Origin: Daphnia pulex
Taxonomy: Eukaryota > Arthropoda > Branchiopoda > Diplostraca > Daphniidae
Reading direction: 5' to 3'
DNA length: 64,000 nt
Assembly: GCF_021134715.1 (NCBI RefSeq)
Contig: NC_060028.1
Location: forward strand, 3,494,501 to 3,558,500
Below the pieces are notes generated by a model. It was given only the letters and a program-made list of their open reading frames with translations, had not been told where the DNA came from and did not search any database. The number at the start of each line of letters is the position of its first letter. The stretch's first letter is position 1. Positions 1 through 11,401 of this stretch are shown here, piece by piece. The position numbers were made by a program, and so were the translations under genes.

Positions 1-5
1 CAACA

Positions 6-476
6 ATGCTGTCATCAGTCAAGTTCAGTGCATCGGGTTCAACTTTCGTTTTAGCGGAACTCATGTATCGTTTCCTGTTAGTTTTGGATCGCGTTTCGAC
101 TCGATTGAGAAACAGAGAAAAGGATCAACTAGAAGAGTATTACTCTAATAACATCATAACCTTGTTTCGAGAAAGAACAAACACTGTTCTTCCCGTGGTG
201 ATCGACAATTTTAGAGTGAGTTTAACGCCTGTTAGACTAATCTTGATACTTGGCGCTGGTGTGACCGCTACCGACGAGAACAGACAAACGGCGCTCTACA
301 ATCTGGCAGCATCGGGCCGATATTTTTCGGACGGAATTGTTTCTCTTTTCAAAATGTTGTTGGATGGTGATGATCATCTGGACGCCGTATCAGAGAATGG
401 TCGAACGGTGATCAGTGTAGTAAAGGATGGTTTAAGGGTTTGCGAAAACAACGGCCAGATCGACGACGATCATTGA
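6..476 (+). CDS. Ankyrin-like protein, C-terminal part
   Basis: This 156-residue frame ends at a TGA. It contains an ankyrin-like stretch near residues 80-140: LGAGVTATDENRQTALYNLA is followed by a second helix pair and a second DxxxENGRTVISVV-like unit. Ankyrin repeats are protein-binding scaffolds, so no reaction can be assigned. The first ATG lies 6 bases from the window edge and the frame is open to the edge, so the true start is probably outside. The frame resembles in style the minus-strand ankyrin-like ORF at 24407-24889. It could be the last exon of a large ankyrin gene or a pseudogene. No splice acceptor can be judged at the edge. Confidence 0.45.
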   Translation: MLSSVKFSASGSTFVLAELMYRFLLVLDRVSTRLRNREKDQLEEYYSNNIITLFRERTNTVLPVVIDNFRVSLTPVRLILILGAGVTATDENRQTALYNLAASGRYFSDGIVSLFKMLLDGDDHLDAVSENGRTVISVVKDGLRVCENNGQIDDDH

Positions 477-510
477 TCAAATTGCAAAGTTTTGGATTTG
501 GAATTCGTAG

Positions 511-801
511 AATTTAGAATCTCAGGTCACAGATCCATACATTTTTTGTCTAATTGGGGATATTCGGAAGATCTTTTATTATCTTTGCTATCTGGCCGGG
601 AGCTTAGTTCTGAAAAGAGATTTAGAAATGCTTCTAGAAAAGTATTTTAAAAATCTTTTCAGCCAAGTAAATGGCATCAGGGAAATAAATCTACCCAAAG
701 ATTACCACGAATGGCAGGATTACAAAACAGTCTTTGAATTGAAAAAAGCTAATATGTTTGACTATTTCCATAGAGATATTTCAACAACCACCACATTTTG
801 A
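511..801 (+). CDS. Open frame, unrecognised exon
   Basis: A 96-codon frame opens after a TAG and ends at TGA, with no good ATG near its start. It encodes a Leu/Lys/Phe-rich helical sequence (segments LVLKRDLEMLLEKYFKNLF and HEWQDYKTVFELKKANMFDY). It starts 35 bases after the stop of the ankyrin-like frame, so it could be an exon or decayed continuation of that gene. No family is recognised. The amphipathic helices and normal codon use argue that it was once coding. Confidence 0.3.
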   Translation, partial: NLESQVTDPYIFCLIGDIRKIFYYLCYLAGSLVLKRDLEMLLEKYFKNLFSQVNGIREINLPKDYHEWQDYKTVFELKKANMFDYFHRDISTTTTF

Positions 802-1011
802 CTGTGACGAATTAAGAGGAAATATGAATGTATATATGAAAGGCAAATGACTAGGTATTCATAATATTTTGAATCTGTTTCACTTCACAATCAATAATTT
901 ACATTTTAGGATTCAATTTGTGGATGGAGCATATGCTTGAGATCTGAGATCATTTTTGGAAGCCATCCGTTCTGAAGGAGCTGGAAAATCTTTGGATGAA
1001 TAATAACCATC

Positions 1012-1300
1012 TTATTCGGTTCAAGGGGTCATCCAATCGTTGCTTCAGCACCATATGTAGAAGACAGGGGGAAATATGAACTTTATCATACAGTTTTTGG
1101 AGAACCATTAACAAACGCGACCAAAGCACATTACGGGTATGTACAGACATTAAAATTGTAAAAATTTACATTATTCTATTTATATCTTTCAAATTTAGGC
1201 AAGAAGCCAATCGACTCCTGCAGTAGCATTCGGCTGCTATGTTCAAGAAAGACAGCTACTTCGGAATAAAGAAGCTATACGTAGTGAGAGATTCATGCTC
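1012..1300 (+). pseudogene. Decayed two-exon coding remnant
   Basis: A frame from about 1012 to 1136 reads as ordinary protein (motif PIVASAPYVEDRGKYELYHT) and ends at a possible GTATGT donor. After about 60 AT-rich bases ending in TTTAG, coding-like sequence resumes at about 1200 and soon meets stops. I do not recognise the family. The short AT-rich gap matches other introns in the window, which is why I read it as a broken gene. Confidence 0.25.
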
Positions 1301-1559
1301 CAATGCCTCTTAAAATAACGTTAAAATGGAATTGGAGGAAAGAATGAAATGTGCGACTATCTACTACAAATCCCCGACAATGCTATTACGGACGAAGCAA
1401 AAAAATATATTACTTGAAAACCTCTTCAAAGACCAAAAATCTACAATAGACATTTATTTGTGTTGGATAACAATTCATGAGTCCAACCAATAGATGGCCT
1501 CTTAACCGTTTCTTTTGTCTTTTTTTTAACTTAAGCAATAAAATTAAAATTAAACTATT

Positions 1560-3407
1560 TTGAACCGTATCTATCGAGAGACGGGAACTCTTTACTAACG
1601 ATTTTGAATATTTTACTGTGGTTTATTGCAGACAAAACATACAGCATTGCCAATTGGAATTTAAAATTCACCATAGTTTAAGCTGACGAATGGGGAAGGC
1701 CGAAACTTTTTATAAAATTTTAATTTTGAAAGACATCCAGCATTGCCAAATTTCTACCTTGAACTAATTGCAAAAGAGTTTGTGAGAAGTAGTTGATCGT
1801 TTTCATTTACTAAAGCAGTTAAAAACAACATCACTGAATGAATTGATGGGAACTCGATTGGTCCAACGCAAAATTCTTTTTTTCTTGATTACTGATTAGA
1901 CTGATTTTCCTGGGATTGTCAGAAAACCAATTGAAATATGCCACTGAAAACTTCATGATGAGGCTTAATTTGCTTTAGGTAAATACTTTCGGTTATCATA
2001 GAAAAAATTATCATTTGGAAAAACCTGTCATCGTAAAATGTTACCTGCCACTTTCGGGACGAGAAAATTCTTCTATATATAGCTAAAAATAGCAGGTCTA
2101 CAACAATGTCAAACCACGGGCTTATTAGTATGATTCAAGGGGAAACGGGGCTACAGAAAAGAAGGGAGATGTGCTCGTAATTAGTTTAAAACCCATTTTT
2201 GTTTACTAATCATACAAATTCAATTTTGGGTAAAAACAAAAAAACATTTTTGCACAGAAATGGATTCGTCCCATTAACTTGGATAAATTGCTACTGATAA
2301 AGTTAAAGCTCTTAAAAGTGGCCACGAATTTACCTATAAACAAAGAAAAAGGATTAATAAAACAGATCAAAGTTGTTTGCTTGAATTAAAATTAAAAAGA
2401 AGAAAAAATGGAAGATCTGACCCAAGGACTCGTTCTTTCGGTTCAGGTTCCATGTAACGTGTTTCCACGTATATACAATACTTCAATCCCCGTTGGCCTC
2501 ATCCAGAGCCGTTGATCCTCAACTCTCCGACGCCTTAACCCATAGGGCTTCAAAGCCGTCCCACTGATGGTTACACTAATTTGGAAAAAAATGCATTGTC
2601 ATATACAGTGAGACTTCAAATTGATCAAGGTTTCATTTTAGACCTACAGTAATGTCAAATAAATAGCTAGCTAGCAGGAATGTGTACCTTGATGACTTTT
2701 GTGTATCTAGGTTATTCAACCTCACCTTCTAGAAAAGAAAGAAAAGTTTTTGGTTACACTCTTTAGGAAGTTGAAACTATGATGTAGGAAGATAAATTAG
2801 TTTTTAAACAAAAGCCAAAAGCTGTAAAAATCCATTACCTTTGCTTATATGATGGGCATGACAAATCAGGGTTGCAAACAGAGGATCGTTCCAGAAAGAG
2901 TATTTAACACCTTCTTCAAACTGCAAAAAATAAAACACTACCAGTTACCACAATCCCTTAAGCTTAACAGCTGCTTGATTGATTTTCGGTATTTCTGTAC
3001 CATTTAAATTATTGTTAATGTAAAGCTTTCGAGAAGTAACCATTGGCCTGGCTCGGCAGGCTGTAAACCACACATTCAACCCTTCACTTGTTGTAGACGT
3101 CTAAGTTTCTACCACTGTTTTCTCACACTAGATGCAGTGAAATCTGCATTAAAATTTATGTTTTCTTACTGCTCCAGGTCCAGCTCAGATCTTTGGCAAA
3201 TGGTCACGCCCTACTAAGACGCGCTATCCAAGCGATATCCCAGGTATGTACAACGGGATGGTGTCGCCCCTCATCCCATGTGGATGTTCAGGGTACGCTA
3301 CCAGTATGTACATAAATGGATAAAAAATAAAGAAATTCTTTGATCCCAACAGTATATGAAAAACATATACAATGGACATACATCAAGTACATTCACTGTA
3401 TGTACCG
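1560..3407. other. Intergenic, no firm gene
   Basis: Mostly AT-rich sequence without a convincing coding frame. One short exon-like piece lies at 3179-3243 between an AG acceptor and a GTATGT donor (motif FGKWSRPTKTRYPSDIP); its family is not recognised. A copy of a dispersed repeat starts at about 1629 and is listed separately. Confidence 0.4.
1629..1745 (+). repeat. Dispersed repeat, copy 1
   Basis: The core GCAGACAAAACATACAGCAT is followed by TGCCA and AT-rich sequence. The same core occurs at 46437 (plus) and in reverse near 33867. The other two copies extend much further together, so this one is divergent or truncated. A second 'CATCCAGCATTGCCAAATTT' box lies at about 1727. Confidence 0.4.
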
Positions 3408-3665
3408 GAAGTATTTTTTTTTAAATTTAAATTGGGCAGAGACTCGGAGGCCGAGTGTTGCCCAAGTTTATTACGTCCAAATTTAACAGTTACATATGTA
3501 CAAGGGGGTAGGAAGAGACACAAATTAGCAAAAATACGATAAGATAGGGGAGCTCGGCCTGACGGCAGCACTAGTGCGGGCATGTGGTGGGGTTTTCTAC
3601 CAATGTCCATCATCCCCCCCCAAACCAACCAAAAAAGTAGCGGTTTCGACTCAAGGAAACGCAAT
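3408..3665 (-). mobile_element. Retroposon 3' end
   Basis: Read on the minus strand, a GC-richer tract ends in an AATAAA-like signal, a 34-base hairpin (plus 3431-3465, stem TTGGGCA...TGCCCAA) and then an A-rich tail (plus 3408-3421 is T-rich). This layout is typical of the 3' end of a LINE or SINE. No coding domain and no target duplication were identified, so the class is open. Confidence 0.35.
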
Positions 3666-5364
3666 CAAACATTATTCTAGCTTGTAGGAAAAAACTCTAA
3701 TTACAAAGCAGGCCTCGAATGTTTTACGCGTGGGTATATCACGCATAAGTGAATGAGAATTAGAAGAGACGGACAGCTGAGAATATGAGGGGTGGAAGAA
3801 AGAAAGAAAAAGAGATCCATCCAGCCACCGTCCAATTCTATACCACTTACATGCATGCATAATGGCATTCAACATCTCCATTCCAATCATGCGGACCATC
3901 GATATGTTCATGATGCATTATGCAGTCGGATGAGATTTTCTTTCGTGGGGGATTTTTCTCTCTTCTTTCCATCCATCCCTGTGCTGGCCTGGCCCGGTAG
4001 AGATGGGTGGGTGGTGGAGCTATGGGTATAATATTACCGTTCGATCGCTGATTTCAAATGCAAATACATTTAGAAAGAGCTTTCTAGTGTATTACGGACA
4101 CTACGAGATTGATTCAGTTTCGAAGATGATGGATGGCGATCCTTCTTCCTTCGCGTCCTTGTTTTCCTTTCTCTTTCTTTTTAAAATCTGACATTGTGTG
4201 TTAATAATATTCTAATTTTCGGTTTTTGTTGTTCTGCTTGTTCCCATTTCCTGCTGGCGGTTCCAGTTGGTGAGGGAAGCGATAGAATAATTTTGTTTCC
4301 ACCGCAGCTGCCTCTTCTGTCAACTACCACTACGCTCCGCCGCTGCCACTGAAATTGTTCGCCGCATCACGTAGTCAGGAATCGAGTCGACAAAGAACAT
4401 CACCGTCTACCGCTTCTGGTAAGCCCACTCACATATAAATAACGTAATCGTTGTAATTAGAAAGGGTAGAAATTGGACAAGGAAACTGTAAGGCGATCGC
4501 TTATTAGGATTTTGATAGTTTTAAGTAGAACAATGGGGAGGGGAAATTCATTTCGGCCATCCATCGCTCCCCTCATCTTCACCATCCCCACTTTGTATTA
4601 CGACAAAGAGGAGTATATAGAAGAAAGGTTTCTTTACAAATCAGTCGTCCCTTCGGCAATGAGATGCACAGCTCTAACGAGGCCAGCAGTAGTATTAGTA
4701 TCGCTAATGGGAACAGGTCGAACGACTTGATTAGATATGGACCGGCTGACTTGTTAGATCCAACAATAAAATAGCCTTGTATTATATTTTGAGGTCATCT
4801 TTTGTTGAATCAATTTCTGACTAAAGACTATGGAGTGGCGGTTAGAGTCCCCACTGCCTTCCACCTCGAATCAAACATGTATGGCTGCTGCAAATGTTTT
4901 CAATGCAATTCTATTTCGGGTCTCATTAATGTCTTGCCATTTGTTTGTTTTGATTTGACTTTGTTTGGCTCTTTCTCTTTGAAATGAGAGGTTGAATTAA
5001 TTTGCATATTTCTTTTGGGTAGTTACTATTACCGTCTGCGTAATCGGGCGGGAAGAGGCGTCGCATTGTCGACAGAGTGGCCCCCCCGTGTGGGTGATTC
5101 AGGTTGTTGCACATGCCGTTGTATTCCCTTGGTTCATTGAGGATATTGAGGATATTTTGGTCGCGATGATTCAGTCTTAATTGCAACTTGAGAGCTGCAT
5201 TGTCTGTGAGACGGACCCGAGATGCTAGTTCCTCTCTACACACACAGAAATAGAGAGAGACTTGGGGGGGGGGTGAAATTAAGGGGGTAATTCTGCAATT
5301 ATATTTAAAAATATATGTAATTGTGTTGTTATTTTAAATTGAAATTCCCTCTGTAGAAGAAAAA
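3666..5364. other. Intergenic, overlapping ORFs only
   Basis: Several short open frames overlap on both strands (for example 3672-4031), but none has recognisable motifs or clean exon borders. A short G-run lies at about 5266-5274. No gene is supported. Confidence 0.4.
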
Positions 5365-6172
5365 ATGGCGGCTCGGAAATACGCAACAGAATTTAAAAAA
5401 AAATTTCTTGAAGATTGCTTCAAAGAACATAGTGATATCTTTGAGACACTCCCCGAAACAGTAATTTTTTAAATTACAAATGTATTATTAATTTTGTTTA
5501 ATTTAATTTGTTTTTTTTTTGTATATTAGATTGTTAATCTATACAAAAAAATCTTTGAAATAGATTACGAAATTTTTTTTGTTAGACAGCGATTATTTTA
5601 TGTTCATTACTTAACCCCATTTGGGGTTTTTGTAAATGAACTTAATCTTGCTGGTGAACAGAACAAAAGCGATGCTGAAAATCGCCAATTTTTTGATTAC
5701 CTTGCGGTAATTAATTTTTTTTTGGGTTATGTTGAATTTATTTAATTTTTTTTATGTGATAGAATACCGATGTTGATTTTATTAAAATGTGTCATGTGTA
5801 CGCTGAATGTACAAAAATGGCTTCATCAATACGTCGTAAAGGAATGTTGGATGGAACTTCTGATTTGCGACAAAAAAGACAGGATATCATTGGTAAAAAA
5901 CTAAATTATTATAGGCTACTATAAAAAATATTTCAAATTTATTTCCCTTTTTTTTAGATAAATTGAAAGTTACTAATTATGGCCAAATTAGTAACTTTCA
6001 ATTTTTGGTATCGAAAATATCCAAATTGGAATCTAGAAAATACAAAATAAACAACTTGTACTTATGCCAATATTGCAAATATTTGGCCAATAATTCTGCA
6101 ACATTTGCGAGACACTATAAACAGCACAGAATTGTTGAATACAAGAAGGAAATTCAACTACATGTAATCCAG
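5365..6172 (+). CDS. Small C2H2 zinc-finger gene, four exons
   Basis: Four exons fit together in phase: 5365-5460, 5530-5706, 5763-5892 and 5958-6172, joined by GT..AG introns of 69, 56 and 65 bases. The ATG at 5365 (MAARKYATEFKKKFLEDCF) starts the protein. The last exon carries one C2H2-type finger, C-x2-C-x12-H-x3-H (YLCQYCKYLANNSATFARHY), so DNA or RNA binding is likely (family inference). Exon 4 ends in phase 0 at a GT donor, and the next acceptor (6237) leads into sidekick-like exons in the same phase. The natural 3' end is therefore unclear: this may be a complete small gene with a lost terminal exon or the 5' half of a chimeric transcript. The family is otherwise unrecognised. Confidence 0.5.
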
Positions 6173-6237
6173 GTAAATAAATTAATTAATTTTCAAATAT
6201 TAATTTTCATTACTTCAAATTTGTTTATGTTTTATAG

Positions 6238-6984
6238 GTGATCAATGATATCGGTCCGAGTGGAAGGAGTTTGGAATCGGAAGTAGTTCGACCACTACCC
6301 GCCGCCCCAACTTCCGGCGTTGAAAACGTCACCGGAGATGTTTCCAGCCTAGTCGTCAACAGCCTACAGGTAGATAATTCTATTTCCATTACCGAAATTT
6401 TGTTTTCTCTACTAATTTTTTTACTTTTCTCGTCAATAAAATAACAGCCAACGACACACTACACTTTCGAGGTAGCCGGTTGGACCAGCAGCGGCATGTG
6501 TGCTATTAAAACTGCTACAATTCAATCGGGTATCGATCCGGTTCTGCCAGGAGCTCCGAAAAGACTAGCCGTTTCCAACATTGAAGCCTTCTCTATCGTT
6601 CTCCAATTCACGCCGGGATTCGATGGCAATTCTTCGGTCACCAAGTGGACAGTTCAGGTAAAGATCCATTAGCAACGTTCTTGTTTTTCCCCCTTTTATT
6701 ATATTATTCCGTACTTCATTACTCGGTACCATTAGGCCCAGTCATTACGTAACAGCACGTGGGACACAATTTGGGAGGTGACCGATCCAGAGGCAACCAC
6801 ACTAACTGTTAGTAACTTGACGCCGTTCATGGAGTATGCCCTTCGGCTTGTGGCTAATAATGTAGTTGGTCCTTCGCCGCCGTCGGAACCCACTCAACAT
6901 TTCCAAACTATTCAAGCTCCTCCGTCGCACGCTCCATTTAACGTTACCGTACGAGCTGTCAGGGGAAGGGACGATGTGCAATAA
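6238..6984 (+). pseudogene. sdk-like: Sidekick-like fibronectin III fragment
   Basis: Three phase-0 exons (6238-6369, 6448-6657, 6736-6984) are separated by two 78-base GT..AG introns. They encode parts of fibronectin type III domains that closely recall the cell-adhesion protein Sidekick: NDIGPSGRS at the start, YALRLVANNVVGPSPPSEPT in exon 3, then FQTIQAPPSHAPFNVTVRA. Sidekick is a large immunoglobulin/FNIII homophilic adhesion protein of synapses and junctions. Only a small internal piece is present: no Ig domains, no membrane segment, and a stop (TAA, 6982) a few residues into the next domain. This is a duplicated, truncated fragment, possibly still spliced to the upstream zinc-finger exons. 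The break around 6955-6985 lies just before transposon sequence. Confidence 0.65.
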
Positions 6985-7055
6985 ACAGAGCGACCAGAGG
7001 GAACATTGGCCTAACGGACGAAAACTTTAGCATCGACTCTCATAGACTTCAGGTA

Positions 7056-7829
7056 CAGTACTGGTCCACTTAGAGAACCGCCCGATTAAAGAACCAACCC
7101 GATTATAGAACCGAAATGGCTCTGCCGTGTTTCAGCGCCACCATCGGCGTACTGATTAAACAGATGTAAATTTTTGCGGCGGGAACTTAGAACTTACAAC
7201 AAATAAGACAGAAAGGGTCGTCAGTTTGGACTCTAGGATAATGTCACAGAAGCTGAGCGGTTCATACGGGTTCATACAGAAATGTTGGGACTAATTTAAA
7301 AAGAAAACCGAGTTTATAGCCTGTTTCATTCACAATCCTTGCCTTCCTCATTTCCCTACTGAAAAAAGCGACCATGCTCGTGACTATTTAACCCAATCTG
7401 AGCATTTAGTTGCTTGCGTCATCTCCACTGTTTTCTTTATATTATATTAAAATAAAGGAGATAAACTTGGCTTATTGTCAGAATAATCAAAAGCCGTCAA
7501 AAGCGATCAAAAGTTTTTCATAAAAAGGGTGTTTCATATGGGAAAAAGATAGTCAGATAATAGTTAAATTGAGAGTCAGATTCCAAAGTTAGACTTACTT
7601 AAAGCTCATTAAGAAAAAATATCATCGAAATAAAAGATACTTTAGATTTGTCTACTTATAGTGAACAAAAAGCAATTTCCATAATTATGGAAACGACTGT
7701 CTTTATTCTGTATGGGCTTGAAGTACAAGTGGAATCCCCCGTAGATGGCGCTGGGATCAAGTGCTCGGATATCGAACCACCCGGTTATAGAACCGCGCAC
7801 AGGCCGGTTCTATAAGTGGACCAGCACTG
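7056..7829. mobile_element. Tc1-type MITE with TA duplication
   Basis: The ends form inverted repeats: CAGTACTGGTCCACTTA at 7056 and, reversed, CAGTGCTGGTCCACTTAT at 7829. Both are followed inward by AGAACCG-type subterminal boxes. TA flanks each side (7054-7055 and 7830-7831), the duplication made by Tc1/mariner/pogo transposases. The 774-base body has no transposase frame, so it is a non-autonomous element. It lies between the sidekick fragment and the LINE tail. Confidence 0.8.
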
Positions 7830-7847
7830 TATTGGAAAAGATCCGAC

Positions 7848-8140
7848 CGGCCTCTCCTCTTGCCCTCCCCGCCAGCGCGGAGCCGCATGTTGTGGTGCGG
7901 CCACCCGAAATGGCGAAGAAGACCTTTCGAGACATACCACCGTTTATAGGTGCAGACTCAAAAGTAGAGAGGAGGCGGGGAGTGGCATCACAGAAACGAA
8001 ACGAGTCTTCCCTCTTGCTGTCCCCACCGTCACAGAGCCGCATATGTTGGTGCGGCCGCCCGAGGCGGCGGGAAACAGCCCCTCAAGACATAACACCGTT
8101 TATAGATGTAGAATTGAGGGTAGAGAGGAGGCGGGATTAA
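7848..8140. repeat. 155-base tandem duplication
   Basis: Two imperfect direct copies occur with a spacing of 155 bases; for example, GAGCCGCAT begins at 7880 and again at 8035. Each copy ends in GTAGAGAGGAGGCGGG-like sequence. They lie where the minus-strand LINE's 3' untranslated region would be, and tandem repeats in the 3' UTR occur in some LINEs (inference). Confidence 0.6.
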
Positions 8141-8529
8141 ATGTAGAGACGAGTTAATGAGAGAAGATGATGAATGGGGGGGGGTGGATGAACAAGCCAA
8201 GAAGTTGAAATAAGAAAAAAACGAACACTCGGACAACGGAGGAAAATGGAGAATGACAGGTTAAAACGGACTAAGAGAAAATAAAATTCCGCCCACGAAA
8301 TTGCCGGCGACAGCATCCCGTTGGCACAGAACCAGTCTGTGAAGGGAGCCGATCCGCAACAGTGGCGAAGACTTAGAGTTGGCCCGTCGGCGAACAAGGT
8401 CACCAGTGACAGGATTCAGTGGGCCCGAGCCACAACAAACCGGGCAGATAAAAAACTGGGAAGTGCAGGTGGCCTATAGGAAAAAAACAAACAAAAAAAA
8501 ACAAACAAAGACGGATCTCACCACTCGCG

Positions 8530-9740
8530 TTATTTGCGGGTGAGGCGTTTGGAGCGAGAAACAAAAACGGCAAGGGCATTCCATGGAAGGTTGCACTGGG
8601 GAAAGATATGAAGAGGAGGTGGAAAGGGATGACCACTGGAAGAGACGACATCGACTAGGATTGATCTAAGAGATGAAAAGATAGGGCAGTGAAGAATGAA
8701 ATGTGGAATAGTCTCGGAGGGGGCACCACATAGGCAGGAAGCGGAATGAGAGAGGCCGAAACGGTGTAGATAAGAATTAAGGAAGCAGTGTCCGGTGATG
8801 AGCTGGGTAGAGGTGGCATTATATCTTCGTTCCAGAAGCACATTGGCAGACCGCACAGCTGGGAAGAAGGCTTTGGCACTTAAATTAGTCGGTATGGAGG
8901 CCCACTCTTTGCTCCAGATATCCCATAGCGTGGACCTAATCAGCTGTTCTACGTGTATAGGGGAAAAAGGGGCAAACAAAGTCGAAAAAGGACGAAGAAA
9001 GCTTGCGCCCAGAAACGGGCCAGGATGAGACCCGGTGCTTTAGCAATGGGAGTAGTAAAAATATGGCAGAAACTGCCGAAAGTCGCTAGAAGGGCCAGAT
9101 TTCTTTCCTCTATTGGATAGAGCTGCGTCACAGGCTGCAGAAAAATTAGTTTTTCTGAAACAAAAATCTCGCACGCAGAGAAAGCTGGCCGGTATTCTCC
9201 AATTTTCTCCAAGGAAGTAGACAAGGCTAAGCTCATGCCGGTACGGAAAGAGATCGCTGGGGGAAGTGAGAAATTAAGAACTTCGCGGACTGCACTAGAG
9301 TCGGTAAACACAACACAGAAACCAGCCGCACTACGCCTGTGGTGGGCACGAATAAAGCAATAGAGGGTGCTGGGAATACTTGAAAGGAGAGGGATAGCCA
9401 CGGACGAAAGCAGAGAGCTGAAGAGAAGGAAGTTCCAGGGTGGGAAGTTGGTGAGAAGAGGAAAACTGACACGAGGCAGCAAATGGTCGTTGTTCACAAA
9501 GGAGAGGCGTCTGTGAATGAATTTGCGTGAAGCTTTTGAGAAAACCAGCCCAGACGGATGAGAGAGGAGACGCAGAGTGGCGATTTCTAGGATCCTGAGG
9601 TCAAGAGGTAATAGATTGGAGAGAAGAATGAGGGATTCAGTTGGGGCAGTTTTAAAAGCACAGGTGATGAAGCGGCAAATTGTGCGTTGGAATGAGCGAA
9701 CCTTCTTAATATCAGCTTTCGTTCTTAAAATGGACACCAA
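8530..9740 (-). pseudogene. LINE RNase H and C-terminal zinc region
   Basis: Two overlapping frames continue the LINE polyprotein: 8949-9740 with a weak RNase H signature (VVFTDSSAV near plus 9300) and 8530-8979 with RYNATSTQLITGHCFLNSYL and a CxC...H..C knuckle. In I/LOA-type elements these follow the reverse transcriptase. The switch between frames and the loss of most RNase H catalytic residues mark a pseudogene. Confidence 0.6.
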
Positions 9741-9966
9741 GACCGAACAACCATAGGTAAAGATGGGTTCAACGGCAGAGCAGTATAGAAAGCGTAAGCG
9801 TTTACAATCAACACCAAACGACTGCCGAAGACAGCTGTTACAGCCATCATCGCCCGTTTAGCAGAAACACACTTAGCTTGGATGTGATTTGCCCAATTAA
9901 GTTTGGTGTCCAAGACGAGGCCGAGAAATGAAGCAGAGTGAGACGGAGAAATTTTAGTGCCATCAA

Positions 9967-10977
9967 TTAGTACGAAGTGATTTGCTTGCGAGATAAAACG
10001 ATAAAAACAGTTTTAGCAGCGTTGAGGAACAACTTTCTGGTGGCGAGCCACTTTCCAATTGAGTCACATTCCAGTTGCAGATTGTGAGTGGCGATGCTTG
10101 GGTCCTTGTGCACCGTTGCGATATTTACATCATCGGCATAACCAGTACTTTTAGTTGGAAACGGGAACGGAATGCGGAGGAGATCGTCTACAAGCAAATT
10201 CCAAAGGAAGGGGGACAGGACCCCTCCTTGTGGACACCCAAGGTTAACATTCCGTGTAAGGCAATACTCATTTATAGAAAAACAAGCCTGTCTATTGGAG
10301 AGAAAGCTGTCAACAATTTTGGTTAGGTAGATGGGACACTCACGGTTAACAAGAACCGAAATTATAGCAGGATGCCACGCCGAGTCGAAAGCGCTTTTGA
10401 TGTTCAAAAACGCGGACGCACAGACTTTTTGATCAGAAAACGCATCTTCAATATAATTCACCAAAGAGTGCGCCGCAGTTTCAGTAGAGCGATTTTCTCT
10501 AAAGCCATGTTGATCAACACAAAACCACCCGTTAACACGAGCAAGCCAGGTGAGCCGGCCGAGTATCACTTTCTCAAGGAATTTCGCCAGGTTGGATACA
10601 AGACTGATTGGCCTGTAGCTATTTAGAGTAGAGTAGTCGCTCTTGTTTTGCTTGCCAATAACAACAACCTTTGCGATCTTCCACGAAACCGGAAAGAAAC
10701 ACAGATAGATACAGGCATTCAGGATAACCAGAAGAAACGGCTTTATCAGCGGAAGACTAAACAGTAAAAGATCGGCAGATAATCCATCAGGACCTGGGGC
10801 AGACTTGGAGTTCAACAAACGCGCAGCGGTCTCAAACTCCCAGTCTGAAATGACAGGGGGAGTCTCATCAAGAGAACGGGAGAGAGCGGACCAGGCAGTA
10901 GCTTCTATCTCAGCGTGAGATGAGTCAGACGGAGGTTCAACTGACTCAGCAACATCGGCAACGTTCAACATCAGCAA
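9967..10977 (-). pseudogene. LINE reverse transcriptase domain
   Basis: This 336-residue open segment carries the reverse transcriptase blocks in order: SAPGPDGLS (block 1), YRPISLVSNLAKFLEKVIL, QHGFRENRST, the catalytic-aspartate block SAFLNIKSAFDSAWHPA, GCPQGGVLSP, and YADD (codons at plus 10129-10140). In the family it would copy element RNA into DNA at the target site. In the block SAFLNIKSAFD an Asn occupies the position where a catalytic Asp is usual, suggesting decay. The frame ends at LSRKQITSY; the thumb region (FLGLVLDTKLNWANHIQ) continues in a different frame, so an indel separates them. Confidence 0.8.
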
Positions 10978-11401
10978 AAAAATTACTCGTCAGGAAATAT
11001 CTCACACGTGCACGTACCGAGTAGTCAGGACAAAACAAAGCAACCGTCAAAAATATCCACATCTATATCCACATCCAAATCTATACGAACAAAATTCACG
11101 AATCGACAGCACAAAACAATAATTCATTCACGCTTAATTTCCTATCCCACAAAATCCATACAATAATAACTAATAAATGCATCTCTATGGCAAAGAAAAC
11201 CAAACCGGGACAGTACTACGACTAAGAAAAAATGCACAAAATACTGCAACCTTTTGAAAAATCAATCACGTACAAAATGTCACTAACAATGAACTCAGTT
11301 CGACTTCCAGATCGTCATCCGTTAGTCTCCCCGATCGATAGCAATACTAGTATGTAATTTTAAAAATAACGTGACAACAGGAAAAAAAAATTTTCGGGTC
11401 C

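Larger units (their letters stand above)
7832..10985 (-). mobile_element. Decayed non-LTR retrotransposon (LINE)
   Basis: A minus-strand LINE covers this stretch: reverse transcriptase (9967-10977), its thumb region in another frame (about 9725-9990), an RNase H-like region (about 8949-9740) and a C-terminal CCHC-like domain (8530-8979, motif CLCGAPSETIPHFILHC). RNase H plus the C-terminal zinc motif points to the I/LOA/R1/Jockey group. No apurinic endonuclease is seen upstream of 10977, where AT-rich sequence begins, so the copy is 5'-truncated. Several frame changes make it non-functional. Confidence 0.75.

Noticed and set aside
3672..4031. Overlapping frames on both strands
   Set aside because: They have no domain, no splice context and no coding bias.
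8795..10626. Plus-strand open frames across the LINE
   Set aside because: They are antisense shadows of the minus-strand reverse transcriptase and RNase H.
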